64,000 bases of DNA from Bacillus vallismortis (GCF_004116955.1 NZ_CP026362.1:536501-600500); one strand, 5' to 3'; positions 1 to 12,139 are shown, counted from the stretch's first letter. The notes: generated by a model not told the origin, from the letters alone. Made by a program: numbers and translations.

Positions 1-505
1 TCCGGCTCATATCGAAGAAGCACTGGACTACATTGATGTCATTCAAATCGGAGCGCGCAACATGCAAAACTTCGAATTGCTGAAAGCGGCCGGCGCAGTG
101 AAAAAACCGGTGCTTCTGAAGCGCGGGCTTGCTGCAACGATTTCTGAATTCATCAATGCCGCTGAATACATCATGTCACAAGGAAACGACCAAATCATCC
201 TTTGTGAGCGCGGGATCAGAACATACGAAACAGCAACGAGAAACACACTGGATATTTCCGCTGTACCGATTTTGAAACAAGAAACGCATTTGCCTGTTTT
301 TGTTGATGTTACGCATTCAACTGGCCGCCGCGACCTCTTGCTTCCGACAGCTAAAGCCGCTTTAGCGATCGGTGCAGACGGCGTAATGGCTGAGGTTCAC
401 CCTGATCCGTCAGTCGCACTTTCTGACTCTGCGCAGCAAATGGCGATTCCTGAATTCGAAAACTGGCTGAATGAACTGAAACCAATGGTGAAAGTCAACG
501 CATAA
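1..505 (+). CDS. aroA: DAHP synthase (AroA), 3' part only
   Basis: Only the last 167 codons are present; the frame is open from base 2. The product condenses phosphoenolpyruvate and erythrose-4-phosphate, the first step of the shikimate pathway, in the cytosol. The visible C-terminal half contains the barrel segments with [18 protein letters not shown] and the [15 protein letters not shown] block, typical of the type I beta DAHP synthases that in Bacillus carry an N-terminal chorismate mutase domain; that domain would lie left of the window. A hairpin terminator follows at once, so ccpA downstream is a separate unit. The assignment rests on conserved sequence and on the B. subtilis gene order aroA-ccpA. 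Confidence 0.95.
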   Translation, partial: PAHIEEALDYIDVIQIGARNMQNFELLKAAGAVKKPVLLKRGLAATISEFINAAEYIMSQGNDQIILCERGIRTYETATRNTLDISAVPILKQETHLPVFVDVTHSTGRRDLLLPTAKAALAIGADGVMAEVHPDPSVALSDSAQQMAIPEFENWLNELKPMVKVNA

Positions 506-512
506 TTACAAT

Positions 513-542
513 AAAAAAGGCCGCGGACGCGGCCTTTTTTTA
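513..542 (+). terminator. Terminator of aroA
   Basis: A GC-rich stem (GGCCGCG/CGCGGCC) followed by a T run ends aroA 10 bases after its stop codon. The 235 bp between it and ccpA is AT-rich and should carry the ccpA promoter; I could not pick one hexamer pair with confidence. Confidence 0.9.
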
Positions 543-778
543 TGTTTTCTCGTTTATTTAGTTATAAAATCCAAGTATACGTTTTCATCAACTATAAAAA
601 CGTGTATAATTTCATGAGAAGTATTTAAATTTGATGAATAATGAAAAATAATGTAAACTACTGACTTACGCTTACAAAACATAAACGACATAAATTTGGA
701 CATTGTGACATTTCTCTACATAAAGTGTTTATGCTATAGATAAGGATAAGTGTATCCAGTAAAAGGAGTGGTTTTAGG

Positions 779-1783
779 ATGAGCAATATTACGATCTACG
801 ATGTAGCGAGAGAAGCGAATGTAAGCATGGCAACCGTTTCCCGTGTCGTGAACGGCAACCCGAATGTAAAACCGACAACGCGGAAAAAAGTCTTGGAAGC
901 CATTGAGCGTCTCGGCTACCGTCCAAACGCGGTGGCAAGAGGGCTGGCAAGCAAAAAAACAACAACTGTGGGTGTCATCATTCCCGATATCTCAAGCATT
1001 TTCTATTCAGAGCTTGCGCGCGGAATTGAAGATATCGCGACAATGTATAAATACAACATTATTTTGAGCAACTCCGACCAAAACATGGAGAAAGAGCTGC
1101 ACCTGTTAAACACTATGCTCGGCAAACAAGTGGACGGCATCGTGTTTATGGGCGGGAACATTACGGACGAGCATGTTGCGGAATTTAAGCGTTCACCAGT
1201 GCCTATCGTACTTGCCGCTTCTGTTGAAGAGCAGGAGGAAACACCGTCAGTCGCGATCGATTACGAACAGGCGATTTATGATGCAGTGAAGCTTTTGGTT
1301 GATAAAGGACATACAGACATCGCATTCGTTTCCGGACCAATGACAGAACCAATCAACCGCTCGAAAAAACTCCAGGGCTACAAACGTGCGCTTCAAGAAT
1401 CGAACCTTCCGTTTCATGAACAATTTGTCGCTGAAGGGGATTACACATACGATTCCGGGCTTGAAGCGCTGCAGCATTTGATGAGTCTGGACAACAAACC
1501 GACAGCCATTCTTTCCGCAACTGATGAAATGGCACTCGGCATTATCCATGCGGCTCAGGATCAAGGCTTATCCATTCCTGAGGATCTCGACATTATCGGC
1601 TTTGATAATACGAGATTAAGCCTCATGGTTCGCCCGCAGCTTTCAACAGTTGTTCAGCCGACATACGATATTGGCGCTGTTGCGATGAGACTGCTGACGA
1701 AGCTCATGAATAAAGAGCCGGTTGACGAGCATATTGTCGAACTGCCGCACCGCATAGAGCTAAGACAGTCAACCAAGTCATAA
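779..1783 (+). CDS. ccpA: Catabolite control protein CcpA
   Basis: This 334-residue LacI-family regulator is the master of carbon catabolite control in Bacillus. With HPr-Ser-P as corepressor it binds cre sites. The N-terminal helix-turn-helix lies at residues 4-25 ([20 protein letters not shown]) with the hinge helix near 50-60 ([13 protein letters not shown]). The rest is the periplasmic-binding-type core. The start is supported by AAAAGGAGTG eight bases upstream. Length and position match B. subtilis CcpA. Its targets include the cre sites seen here at acuA and acsA. A stem-loop separates it from motP. Confidence 0.98.
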   Translation: MSNITIYDVAREANVSMATVSRVVNGNPNVKPTTRKKVLEAIERLGYRPNAVARGLASKKTTTVGVIIPDISSIFYSELARGIEDIATMYKYNIILSNSDQNMEKELHLLNTMLGKQVDGIVFMGGNITDEHVAEFKRSPVPIVLAASVEEQEETPSVAIDYEQAIYDAVKLLVDKGHTDIAFVSGPMTEPINRSKKLQGYKRALQESNLPFHEQFVAEGDYTYDSGLEALQHLMSLDNKPTAILSATDEMALGIIHAAQDQGLSIPEDLDIIGFDNTRLSLMVRPQLSTVVQPTYDIGAVAMRLLTKLMNKEPVDEHIVELPHRIELRQSTKS

Positions 1784-1795
1784 GAAAAACTAGAG

Positions 1796-1833
1796 AGCAA
1801 GCTTCACCTCTAAGGTGAATTCTTGCTTTTTTC
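1796..1833 (+). terminator. Stem-loop between ccpA and motP
   Basis: The arms AGCAAG-TTCACC and GGTGAA-TCTTGCT close around a small loop and run into TTTTTT. This is a terminator placed inside the ccpA-motPS operon. It is known in B. subtilis that loss of this stem-loop raises motPS transcription, so it is a partial terminator limiting read-through. Confidence 0.85.
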
Positions 1834-1846
1834 ATGGGGAGAAATG

Positions 1847-2665
1847 ATGAAACGTTTTGATTATCTTACACCTGTTGGTTTTGTGTTAGGAACGATTATA
1901 ATTGTAATCGGAATTATTTCGGGATCAGGAATAAGCGGTTTCCGCTCATTTCTTGATCTGACCTCTTTCTTCATCGTTACAGGAGGGCTCTGCGCCGCTG
2001 TCTTTATCAGCTTTCCGCCGAGAGAGCTGAGAAAAGCGCCCTCTGTGCTAAAGCAGGCATTTATCCGCCAGGAAGACAATGTGAAAGATCTCGTAAAAAC
2101 CTTTGTCTCTCTTTCAGATCACGCCCGAAAACAGGGGCTTTTATCATTGGATGATCAGGCCCGGGAAATTAAGGATCCATTCCTGAAAAAAGGGCTGCTT
2201 TTAGCAATTGACGGCTGGGATGAAGAAACGATTCGGCTCGTCATGGATTCAGAGATCGCGGCAATGGAGGAACGGCATCGCAAAGGACGGCGTGTGTTTG
2301 AAAAAGCGGGGGAATTCGCTCCGGCATGGGGAATGATCGGAACACTCGTCGGGCTCGTGCTGATGCTTAAAAACTTAAATGACCCGCACATGCTTGGACC
2401 GAATATGGCCGTTGCGCTTCTGACAACCTTATACGGTTCACTGCTGGCAAACATGGTGTTCAACCCGATTGCGGCCAAGCTCGAAGAAAAAACAGAAAGT
2501 GAAATCTTCATCAAGCAGGTCATGGTTGAAGGCATAATCGGAATCCAATCCGGAAAAAACCCTCGCAACCTTGAAAGCCAGCTTGTCGTTTTCAGCTCCC
2601 GGGAAGAATGGCGGAAGCAGCCAAATCAAGCAAAAGCAAAAAAGGGATCTGTACATGAAGCTTAG
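1847..2665 (+). CDS. motP: Sodium-driven flagellar stator MotP
   Basis: MotP is the MotA-type subunit of the Na+-coupled stator that works beside the proton-driven MotAB. The 272-residue protein has four predicted membrane segments: two near residues 8-30 and 33-52, two near 150-175 and 185-205. Between them sits a large cytoplasmic loop rich in charged residues for contact with FliG. I start it at the second of two adjacent ATG codons because GGGGAG lies five bases before it and the length then equals known MotP. A longer frame beginning at 1823 would start inside the upstream terminator. It overlaps motS by 11 bases. Confidence 0.93.
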   Translation: MKRFDYLTPVGFVLGTIIIVIGIISGSGISGFRSFLDLTSFFIVTGGLCAAVFISFPPRELRKAPSVLKQAFIRQEDNVKDLVKTFVSLSDHARKQGLLSLDDQAREIKDPFLKKGLLLAIDGWDEETIRLVMDSEIAAMEERHRKGRRVFEKAGEFAPAWGMIGTLVGLVLMLKNLNDPHMLGPNMAVALLTTLYGSLLANMVFNPIAAKLEEKTESEIFIKQVMVEGIIGIQSGKNPRNLESQLVVFSSREEWRKQPNQAKAKKGSVHEA

Positions 2666-3383
2666 AAGGGAACGTTTTGAAAAAAGGAATGGCAGCGGAA
2701 AAAAAAGACAACCTTCATCCAGCTGGATTGTCACTTTTTCGGACCTCATCACTTTGATCCTTGTGTTCTTTATTTTACTTTTTTCCATGTCCCAAATCGA
2801 TCTCCAAAAATTTAAAGCGGCCGTCCAATCGATCCAAAAGGAAGGCGGCGGGATCCAGCCAGACCAAGCGTCCATAGTAAAAAAGGACACAGACCCGGCC
2901 GATGCAAAGAAGCAAAAAGATCAGCAGGACCAGCTTCTTAAGAAAGTAAATACATATATAGAAGACCACCATCTGAAGGCCCAAATGACAGCCAAACGGG
3001 ATGAACGCGGTGTCGTGCTCGTTCTGCAGGAGTCTGTGCTGTTTGAATCAGGTGAGGCCAAGGTGCTGAAAAACGCTGAAGCACTTCTTCACCATATTGC
3101 CACTTTTCTGAAAACCATTCCAAATGACATTCAGGTGGAGGGGCATACAGACAGCCGAAATATTTCGACCTACCGTTATCCGTCGAACTGGGAACTCTCA
3201 GCAGCACGCGCGAGCGGAGTCATTCAATACTTCACATCAAAGGAGACACTTCCCTCAACGCGCTTTATCGCTGTTGGTTATGCGGATACAAAACCTGTAA
3301 AGGATAACAAGACAAACGAACACATGAAGGAAAACCGGCGTGTGGAAATTGTCATCAAAAAAACAAAAACGACCTCTTCTTGA
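2655..3383 (+). CDS. motS: Sodium-driven flagellar stator MotS
   Basis: MotS is the MotB-type partner of MotP, 242 residues. One membrane helix (about residues 24-46) contains the ion-binding aspartate D30 in the context TFSDLITLILVFF. The C-terminal half is an OmpA-like peptidoglycan-binding domain with the hallmark VEGHTDSRNISTYRYPSNWE. The start overlaps the end of motP, consistent with translational coupling. The long N-terminal extension possible in this frame has no support. A hairpin shared with the convergent acuC follows the stop. Confidence 0.95.
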   Translation: MKLRRERFEKRNGSGKKRQPSSSWIVTFSDLITLILVFFILLFSMSQIDLQKFKAAVQSIQKEGGGIQPDQASIVKKDTDPADAKKQKDQQDQLLKKVNTYIEDHHLKAQMTAKRDERGVVLVLQESVLFESGEAKVLKNAEALLHHIATFLKTIPNDIQVEGHTDSRNISTYRYPSNWELSAARASGVIQYFTSKETLPSTRFIAVGYADTKPVKDNKTNEHMKENRRVEIVIKKTKTTSS

Positions 3384-3393
3384 AGGTCGTTTT

Positions 3394-3395
<2 letters not shown>
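3368..3395. terminator. Bidirectional terminator motS / acuC
   Basis: The arms AACGACCT and AGGTCGTT flank a short loop, with T-runs on both strands. It sits between the convergent ends of motS and acuC and can stop both transcripts. Confidence 0.85.
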
Positions 3396-5854
<2,459 letters not shown>

Positions 5855-5913
5855 TGATCCACCGTCCCATCAATTCTTATCAAAATATGTGCCTTCTTTA
5901 AGAATAACAAATT

Positions 5914-5927
5914 ATAAAGCGTTTTCA
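5914..5927. promoter_or_regulatory. cre-like site in the acuA-acsA intergenic region
   Basis: ATAAAGCGTTTTCA matches 12 of 14 positions of the CcpA consensus TGWAANCGNTNWCA. Its place between the divergent acetate genes fits catabolite repression of acuABC. Confidence 0.7.
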
Positions 5928-6013
5928 ATATGGTTTATATTTTAAAAATTGAGAACAATATGAATATATACTATAATAAATGTGACAACTTCAGCAAAGG
6001 GGGATGTTTGGGC

Positions 6014-7732
6014 ATGAATTTGAAAGCGTTACCAGCAACAGAGGGGGATCATCATTTAAAAAATTATGAAGAAACGTACCGGCATTTTGATTGGGCCGAG
6101 GCAGAGAAACATTTCTCCTGGCATGAGACAGGGAAACTGAATGCGGCGTATGAAGCGATTGACCGGCATGCCGAATCGTTTCGAAAAAACAAAGTAGCGC
6201 TTTATTATAAAGACGCAAATCGGGATGAAAAATACACATTTAAAGAAATGAAGGAAGAATCAAACAGAGCCGGGAATGTGCTGAAACGGTATGGAAATGT
6301 GGAAAAAGGGGACCGCGTTTTTATTTTTATGCCGAGATCACCCGAGCTTTATTTTATTATGCTTGGCGCTATCAAGATTGGCGCCATCGCAGGGCCGCTC
6401 TTTGAAGCATTTATGGAGGGGGCGGTGAAGGACCGGCTTGAAAACAGCGAGGCGAAGGTGGTTGTCACGACGCCTGAGCTGCTGGAAAGAATACCGGCTG
6501 ACAAACTGCCTCACTTACAGCATATATTCGTAGTCGGCGGAGAGGCTGAAAGCGGCGCAAACGTCATCAATTACGATGAAGCAGCAAAACAGGAGAGCCC
6601 AAGACTTGATATCGAATGGATGGACAAAAAAGACGGCTACCTGCTTCACTATACATCGGGTTCTACCGGAACGCCAAAGGGTGTGCTGCATGTCCATGAA
6701 GCGATGGTTCAGCAATATCAGACAGGGAAGTGGGTCCTTGATTTAAAGGAAGAAGACATTTACTGGTGCACAGCTGATCCGGGCTGGGTGACGGGTACAG
6801 TATACGGCATTTTCGCGCCATGGCTGAACGGAGCGACAAATGTCATCGTCGGCGGACGTTTCAGCCCGGAAAGCTGGTACGGAACGATTGAGCAGCTTGG
6901 CGTCAACGTTTGGTACAGCGCGCCGACCGCTTTTCGAATGCTGATGGGAGCGGGAGATGAGATGGCTGCGAAATATGATTTAACCTCACTTCGGCACGTG
7001 CTCAGTGTCGGTGAGCCGTTAAATCCGGAAGTGATCAGATGGGGGCATAAAGTCTTTAACAAACGAATTCATGATACGTGGTGGATGACAGAAACGGGCA
7101 GCCAGCTCATCTGCAACTATCCTTGCATGGATATCAAACCGGGTTCAATGGGTAAGCCGATTCCTGGTGTAGAGGCGGCGATCGTTGACAATCAGGGCAA
7201 TGAGCTTCCACCGTACCGAATGGGCAATCTCGCCATTAAAAAGGGCTGGCCTTCCATGATGCATACCATTTGGAATAACCCTGAAAAGTATGAATCGTAT
7301 TTCATGCCTGGCGGCTGGTATGTATCTGGGGATTCTGCTTACATGGATGATGAGGGGTATTTCTGGTTCCAAGGAAGAGTTGATGACGTCATTATGACCT
7401 CCGGTGAACGTGTCGGCCCATTTGAAGTGGAAAGCAAGCTTGTCGAACATCAGGCCATTGCAGAAGCAGGCGTAATCGGGAAGCCTGATCCGGTGCGGGG
7501 AGAAATCATTAAAGCCTTTATCGCACTCAGAGAAGGCTATGAGCCGTCCGATAAACTGAAAGAAGAGATCCGCCAATTTGTAAAGCAGGGTCTTGCTGCC
7601 CATGCGGCTCCGCGTGAAATTGAATTTAAAGATAAGCTGCCGAAAACCCGAAGCGGAAAGATCATGAGACGGGTGCTGAAGGCATGGGAGCTTAACCTTC
7701 CGGCCGGAGATCTGTCAACGATGGAGGATTAA
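6014..7732 (+). CDS. acsA: Acetyl-CoA synthetase AcsA
   Basis: AcsA (572 residues) activates acetate with ATP and CoA through acetyl-AMP, in the cytosol. The AMP-binding loop YTSGSTGTPKGVLH is at about residues 215-230. The C-terminal motif KTRSGKIMRRVL holds the catalytic lysine near residue 549, the target of AcuA acetylation and AcuC deacetylation encoded next door. I use the ATG at 6014 because AAAGGGGATG precedes it and the length fits; the frame extends 28 codons upstream without a ribosome site. A cre site overlaps the first codons. Confidence 0.97.
   Translation: MNLKALPATEGDHHLKNYEETYRHFDWAEAEKHFSWHETGKLNAAYEAIDRHAESFRKNKVALYYKDANRDEKYTFKEMKEESNRAGNVLKRYGNVEKGDRVFIFMPRSPELYFIMLGAIKIGAIAGPLFEAFMEGAVKDRLENSEAKVVVTTPELLERIPADKLPHLQHIFVVGGEAESGANVINYDEAAKQESPRLDIEWMDKKDGYLLHYTSGSTGTPKGVLHVHEAMVQQYQTGKWVLDLKEEDIYWCTADPGWVTGTVYGIFAPWLNGATNVIVGGRFSPESWYGTIEQLGVNVWYSAPTAFRMLMGAGDEMAAKYDLTSLRHVLSVGEPLNPEVIRWGHKVFNKRIHDTWWMTETGSQLICNYPCMDIKPGSMGKPIPGVEAAIVDNQGNELPPYRMGNLAIKKGWPSMMHTIWNNPEKYESYFMPGGWYVSGDSAYMDDEGYFWFQGRVDDVIMTSGERVGPFEVESKLVEHQAIAEAGVIGKPDPVRGEIIKAFIALREGYEPSDKLKEEIRQFVKQGLAAHAAPREIEFKDKLPKTRSGKIMRRVLKAWELNLPAGDLSTMED
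6021..6034 (+). promoter_or_regulatory. cre site inside the start of acsA
   Basis: TGAAAGCGTTACCA matches 13 of 14 consensus positions and covers codons 3-7 of acsA. Binding of CcpA downstream of the promoter acts as a roadblock; acsA is known to be catabolite-repressed. Confidence 0.8.
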
Positions 7733-7741
7733 AAGGCGGCG

Positions 7742-7770
7742 TTGACACGGGATTTTATTTATGTTAAAAA
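7742..7770 (+). promoter_or_regulatory. Promoter of the tyrS T-box leader
   Basis: TTGACA at 7742-7747 stands 17 bases before TAAAAA, an acceptable sigma-A pair. It would start the leader RNA just upstream of the first T-box helix. Confidence 0.6.
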
Positions 7771-7774
7771 TGAT

Positions 7775-8053
7775 ATAGCTTCATATGAAAAGGTAAAGAT
7801 TGAGACAAGTAGAATATCCTCACGTTGCAGAGAGCTGATGGCCGGTGAAAATCAGCACAGACGGATATATCGAATACACTCATGAACCGCTTTTGCAAAC
7901 AAAGCCGTCGAGGCTTTCAGTAGTGAAAGAACGGATCTGATCCGTTATCAGGCAAAGTGATAAGACGAATGTTTGGCGTTCTCTTATTAGTAGGGTGGTA
8001 CCGCGATAATCAATCGTCCCTTCGTGTAAACGAAGGGGCGTTTTTTATTTTAT
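7775..8053 (+). promoter_or_regulatory. Tyrosine T-box riboswitch of tyrS
   Basis: The leader contains the canonical T-box AGGGTGGTACCGCG at 7992-8005 that pairs with the acceptor end of uncharged tRNA. A specifier loop GAATAC exposes the Tyr codon TAC at 7875-7877. A terminator stem (CGTCCCTTCG...CGAAGGGGCG then T6) spans 8015-8046. Uncharged tRNA-Tyr favours the antiterminator made with the T-box, so tyrS is read through when tyrosine is short. Confidence 0.95.
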
Positions 8054-8070
8054 TAAAAAAGGAGCTTTAA

Positions 8071-9342
<1,272 letters not shown>

Positions 9343-9344
9343 AG

Positions 9345-9387
9345 AAAAAAAGATCCTTTGCCAATTTGGGCAAAGGATCTTTTTTTG
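9345..9387 (+). terminator. Terminator of tyrS
   Basis: AGATCCTTTGCC pairs with GGCAAAGGATCT across a five-base loop, flanked by A and T runs, two bases after the tyrS stop codon. Confidence 0.95.
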
Positions 9388-9473
9388 GTTTATCGCATAG
9401 GAATGAAAGGAAAAGAGTATATTAGATAGGGCAAACACGACCAATCACCACCTTTTAGAAAGGAGCGCTGACC

Positions 9474-9602
9474 ATGAATCTCATGTGTACCATTGCAAAA
9501 GAGAGGCTTCAGCGGGATTATTGGGAGCAGCAGACGCGAGATAGTGTTGGCGAACCAGAGGCAATAGAGGAAACAGACGATAAAAAAACCCCGACCGCAT
9601 AG
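9474..9602 (+). CDS. Small 42-residue ORF between tyrS and the prophage
   Basis: An ATG at 9474 follows AGAAAGGAGCGCTGACC, an excellent ribosome site, and opens a 42-codon frame that starts MNLMCTIAKERLQRDYWEQQ and ends in an acidic stretch and KKTPTA. I do not recognise the product. There is no membrane segment or signal peptide; composition is hydrophilic. The last codons lie inside the stem of the terminator at 9582-9617. It is on the host side of attL, so it is part of the chromosome rather than of the phage. It is unclear whether the peptide has a role or is a fast-evolving small gene. Confidence 0.5.
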   Translation: MNLMCTIAKERLQRDYWEQQTRDSVGEPEAIEETDDKKTPTA

Positions 9603-9617
9603 CGGAAGGGGTTTTTA
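9582..9617. terminator. Hairpin near attL, probably the original rpsD terminator
   Basis: AAAAACCCC pairs with GGGGTTTTT around CGACCGCATAGCGGAA. A- and T-runs on both sides make it active in both directions. Without the prophage it would lie just past the rpsD stop codon, so it is the likely native terminator of rpsD, now 38 kb away. Confidence 0.7.
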
Positions 9618-9622
9618 AAACG

Positions 9623-9643
9623 ATTAACGAGAGTAGAACTCAA
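9623..9643. repeat. attL core (21-bp direct repeat)
   Basis: Identical over 21 bases to 47513-47533. Read on the minus strand it holds the last codons (EFYSR) and stop of rpsD, which identifies the target site. Confidence 0.9.
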
Positions 9644-9648
9644 TAACG

Positions 9649-9688
9649 TTATAAACCCTAGTGGTATCAGGGGTTTGAGGGTCTTTTT
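9649..9688. terminator. Hairpin at the left prophage end
   Basis: AAACCC and GGGTTT flank TAGTGGTATCAG, followed on the plus strand by GAGGGTC and a T7 run. It may end leftward int transcription or insulate the junction. Its AAACCCTAG start recurs in the terminator at the right end. Confidence 0.5.
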
Positions 9689-9690
9689 TT

Positions 9691-9726
9691 AAAACCTCCC
9701 CCAAAACCTCCCCCAAAACCTCCCCC
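9691..9726. repeat. Three tandem 12-bp repeats, possible integrase arm sites
   Basis: AAAACCTCCCCC is repeated three times without mismatch directly between the int stop codon and attL. One exact copy and degenerate neighbours recur at 47364-47397 near attR. Tyrosine integrases with an N-terminal arm-binding domain recognise such short direct repeats beside the core. Confidence 0.6.
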
Positions 9727-9731
9727 AATTT

Positions 9732-10877
9732 TCAAAAATTGAGTGCCTGGTCGAATGCATGTACAGATTGTTCTTCCAAGTCTTTGAAAGAATGTCCGTA
9801 CATATCTAAAATCATCTGCGGAGTATTTCCAAGTCGATCCGCAATAACTTTCACAGGCGTTCGTTTACTAATTAATATTGTCGCATGAGAATGTCTTAAA
9901 CCATGCGGAGTTATCTTTTTTAAACCAGTTTCCTTTGAGAGACGTCGCATAGAATACATGATTGTGTTATCAGTTACAGGTAGCCCGCTTTGAAAAGAGA
10001 TGAAAATAAAATCCTCATCTGATAAATATAGCCCGTAAGTGAACTTTATCTCTTTACACCATTTGCGGTATAATTTTAGCTGTTCAATCAGTTCCTCAGC
10101 AATTAAAATAGTGCGGTAGCTACGTTTAGTTTTTGGGGAACGAACCCCTTTATTATCTCTGGTCCTGTTAACACTGAGAGTCTTATTATCAAAATCTAAA
10201 TCCTCCCACTTTAATCCTAATGCTTCACCTTTTCTCATGCCGGTATATGACAGCAAGAAAATAAGTGTATAATTAGTTATATTTTCATATTGCTTTGCAG
10301 CGGATAGAAACTGTTTCAATTCTGCGGCTGTGTAAAAGTTATCACTAACCTCATCACTTTCGATTGTTATTTTATTAAAACGATTCCGCGTTAAAATCTC
10401 ATCATCTACTGCTGCATTTATTGCTACTTTAAAGAGCCGATGGAACAACAGGACTGTGCTGGGCTTGTATCTTTTTAGCAGCTCATTAATGTAAACTCTT
10501 TTGTAAGTGCTCTTATCTAAATCAGCAAGTTTATATCTGCCTAACAAGGGTTTCATTTGATATTTAATTGCGTTCTGTCTTTGTAGCTGCGTTGTGATTT
10601 TCCATTGGTTTTTATAGGAATCAAACCAAGTATCAAGCCATTCAGCAACAGTTAAATTCGAGTTTTCAACTTTTTTTGTTTCACCTGATATGATCCCTGT
10701 CTTAACTTCTAATAAAGCTCTGTATGCTTCATTTTCCGTTTTAAAACCTTGCCGCGACTTTTCCTTACGTTTATTATTTTTGTCATAATACCGGTGTCTA
10801 TAACACCATCGTTTTTCTTTCTTTGCATTAAAGTAGTAAAATAATTCGTTATCTTTTTTTGACTTATATAATTTCAT
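9732..10877 (-). CDS. int: Phage tyrosine integrase
   Basis: A 381-residue tyrosine recombinase catalysing site-specific integration at the rpsD end. The N-terminal part has an arm-type DNA-binding region (about 1-60) and a SAM-like core-binding domain (about 65-165). The catalytic domain shows R in LSYTGMRKGEALGLKWED, HGLRHSHATIL with H-x-x-R, and the nucleophile tyrosine in LDMYGHS near the C-terminus. I start it at ATG 10877, preceded by AAGGGCGAG; the upstream ATG at 10913 lacks a ribosome site. It faces attL as usual. No excisionase gene was recognised. Confidence 0.95.
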   Translation of the reverse strand: MKLYKSKKDNELFYYFNAKKEKRWCYRHRYYDKNNKRKEKSRQGFKTENEAYRALLEVKTGIISGETKKVENSNLTVAEWLDTWFDSYKNQWKITTQLQRQNAIKYQMKPLLGRYKLADLDKSTYKRVYINELLKRYKPSTVLLFHRLFKVAINAAVDDEILTRNRFNKITIESDEVSDNFYTAAELKQFLSAAKQYENITNYTLIFLLSYTGMRKGEALGLKWEDLDFDNKTLSVNRTRDNKGVRSPKTKRSYRTILIAEELIEQLKLYRKWCKEIKFTYGLYLSDEDFIFISFQSGLPVTDNTIMYSMRRLSKETGLKKITPHGLRHSHATILISKRTPVKVIADRLGNTPQMILDMYGHSFKDLEEQSVHAFDQALNF

Positions 10878-10895
10878 ATTCTCGCCCTTCTTTTT

Positions 10896-10909
10896 GCGTG
10901 GACAGACGC
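10896..10909. repeat. GCGTGGACAGACGC repeat, copy 1
   Basis: This 14-bp sequence with GCGT/ACGC ends recurs exactly at 12784-12797, and ten bases of it recur inverted at 47345-47354. All copies are inside the prophage. Function unknown. Confidence 0.5.
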
Positions 10910-10945
10910 TCATTTTGGGGCTGTTGAATAAAGATCATCACCTCC

Positions 10946-11410
10946 TTAAAAATCTTCAAACATTTCTATAACGCCAAGAGGTTGAAAACAGATAGTTAAT
11001 CCGTTCACCTTTTTATATAACCCGTATTCTTCTTCATATCTTTTCAAGGCCTCTTCTAAAAAAGTCTCAGTTACATTTAAAAACTCGGCCAATTCATAAC
11101 GGCTTTTTATTCCCGCTTTTTGAGCTTCAATAATTTTAGTCAAAGGGACTAATTTTTTATATGCCCAATTTCTGGCCCGCTTTTCTTGTTTACGGTTTTC
11201 CATCTTACTCTGATCCAAAATATCTCCATAAGAGGTGAAATGATGTCCTAATTCTTCGGCAAGAGTGCAACCTTTTTCAATTCTCGATTGTTTTCTGTTA
11301 ATCCAAACAATGCCGCTATTATAAAGGCCCTTTAATCTAGATGGCATAAATCGTTCAATAACTTCTATTTTGTGGCGGGAAGCCTCTAACAATAGATGAT
11401 CATAAAGCAA
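10946..11410 (-). CDS. ImmA-like metalloprotease (anti-repressor)
   Basis: This 154-residue protein belongs to the ImmA/IrrE zinc peptidase family. The zinc motif appears as TLAEELGHHFTSYGD (H-E-x-x-H variant EELGHH), with a downstream acidic region. In ICEBs1 and phi105 such proteases cleave the ImmR-type repressor to induce the element after DNA damage. It starts with TTG, supported by AAGAGGTG eight bases before. It lies 14 bases after the repressor gene and is co-transcribed with it, with int downstream, exactly the ICEBs1-type arrangement. Function is inferred from family and context. Confidence 0.85.
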   Translation of the reverse strand: MLYDHLLLEASRHKIEVIERFMPSRLKGLYNSGIVWINRKQSRIEKGCTLAEELGHHFTSYGDILDQSKMENRKQEKRARNWAYKKLVPLTKIIEAQKAGIKSRYELAEFLNVTETFLEEALKRYEEEYGLYKKVNGLTICFQPLGVIEMFEDF

Positions 11411-11424
11411 TACAAATACACCTC

Positions 11425-12033
11425 TTATTTTTTCTCTCTTTTTAAGCGTACGAATTCTTTAAATCGTTCTATTTCTTCTAGTTCTTCTTCTGTCCAGTCT
11501 TCACCATCATGGTGAGCTGCGATAGTATAGACTTCTTTATTTTCGCTAACACTTGATTGATTCGTTTCGGATGAAGTTTCAGGGTCTTTATAATTTCCAT
11601 TGTGTTTTTCAGACATTTCAGCCCAACTAAAAGCCCCAAATACATTTGCTATCTTATCTAGTAATTCTGATGCATTCGCTAGACCCTCACGTTCGCACTT
11701 TGATATTGTTCTTTGACTTACACCGATTGAATCTGCTAGTTGACCTTGGGTCATACCCCTTTTGACCCTTTCTTTTTTTATAATTTGTCCGTCAGTGTAA
11801 TAAGGTTTCTTCAAATCATCCGACAAATCTCTTCCTAGTAAGAAATCAGTTGATACTTCAAAGAAGTCAGCTATTTCAACAAGTATTTGACTGGGAGGTA
11901 TTATTCTTCCAGCTTCATAATTAGCAATGGTTGATCTAGTAACTTTTAATTTCTCTGCAAGAGCATCTTGAGATAATTTGTGCTTTTGCCTTAAATCTTT
12001 TATTCGATTACCCAATATAGTTCTAGTAAACAT
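11425..12033 (-). CDS. Lysogeny repressor with two HTH domains (ImmR-type)
   Basis: The 202-residue protein has two XRE helix-turn-helix domains: residues 6-66 (LGNRIKDLRQKHKLSQDALA) and about 78-135 (IIKKERVKRGMTQGQLADSI). An acidic tail (about 175-195, WTEEELEEIERFKEF) resembles the C-terminus of ImmR repressors cleaved by ImmA. Single-HTH ImmR proteins are about 127 residues, so a tandem arrangement is unusual. It should repress the divergent Cro-like gene and early operon through the AACGTTAT/AAAATAACG motifs between the two genes, and regulate itself. Confidence 0.88.
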   Translation of the reverse strand: MFTRTILGNRIKDLRQKHKLSQDALAEKLKVTRSTIANYEAGRIIPPSQILVEIADFFEVSTDFLLGRDLSDDLKKPYYTDGQIIKKERVKRGMTQGQLADSIGVSQRTISKCEREGLANASELLDKIANVFGAFSWAEMSEKHNGNYKDPETSSETNQSSVSENKEVYTIAAHHDGEDWTEEELEEIERFKEFVRLKREKK

Positions 12034-12056
12034 AATTAGTTCAACCTTTCAAAAAA

Positions 12057-12127
12057 ACGTTATTCCCCTTGACGTTTTCTAAAATAACGTTTACTATAAG
12101 AACATAAGTTATCTAAAATAACGAAAA
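12057..12127. promoter_or_regulatory. Early promoter and repeated operators between repressor and cro
   Basis: A rightward sigma-A promoter is clear: TTGACG at 12069-12074, a 17-base spacer and TACTAT at 12092-12097. The motif AAAATAACG(TTT) occurs inside the spacer (12081-12092) and again at 12115-12123; an inverted AACGTTAT is at 12057-12064. Binding of the repressor inside the spacer would block the early promoter. Confidence 0.7.
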
Positions 12128-12139
12128 GAGGTGTGTTGG

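Noticed and set aside
9691..9726. Tandem repeats as a possible CRISPR array
   Set aside because: Units are 12 bp, directly adjacent, without spacers, and no cas genes are present.
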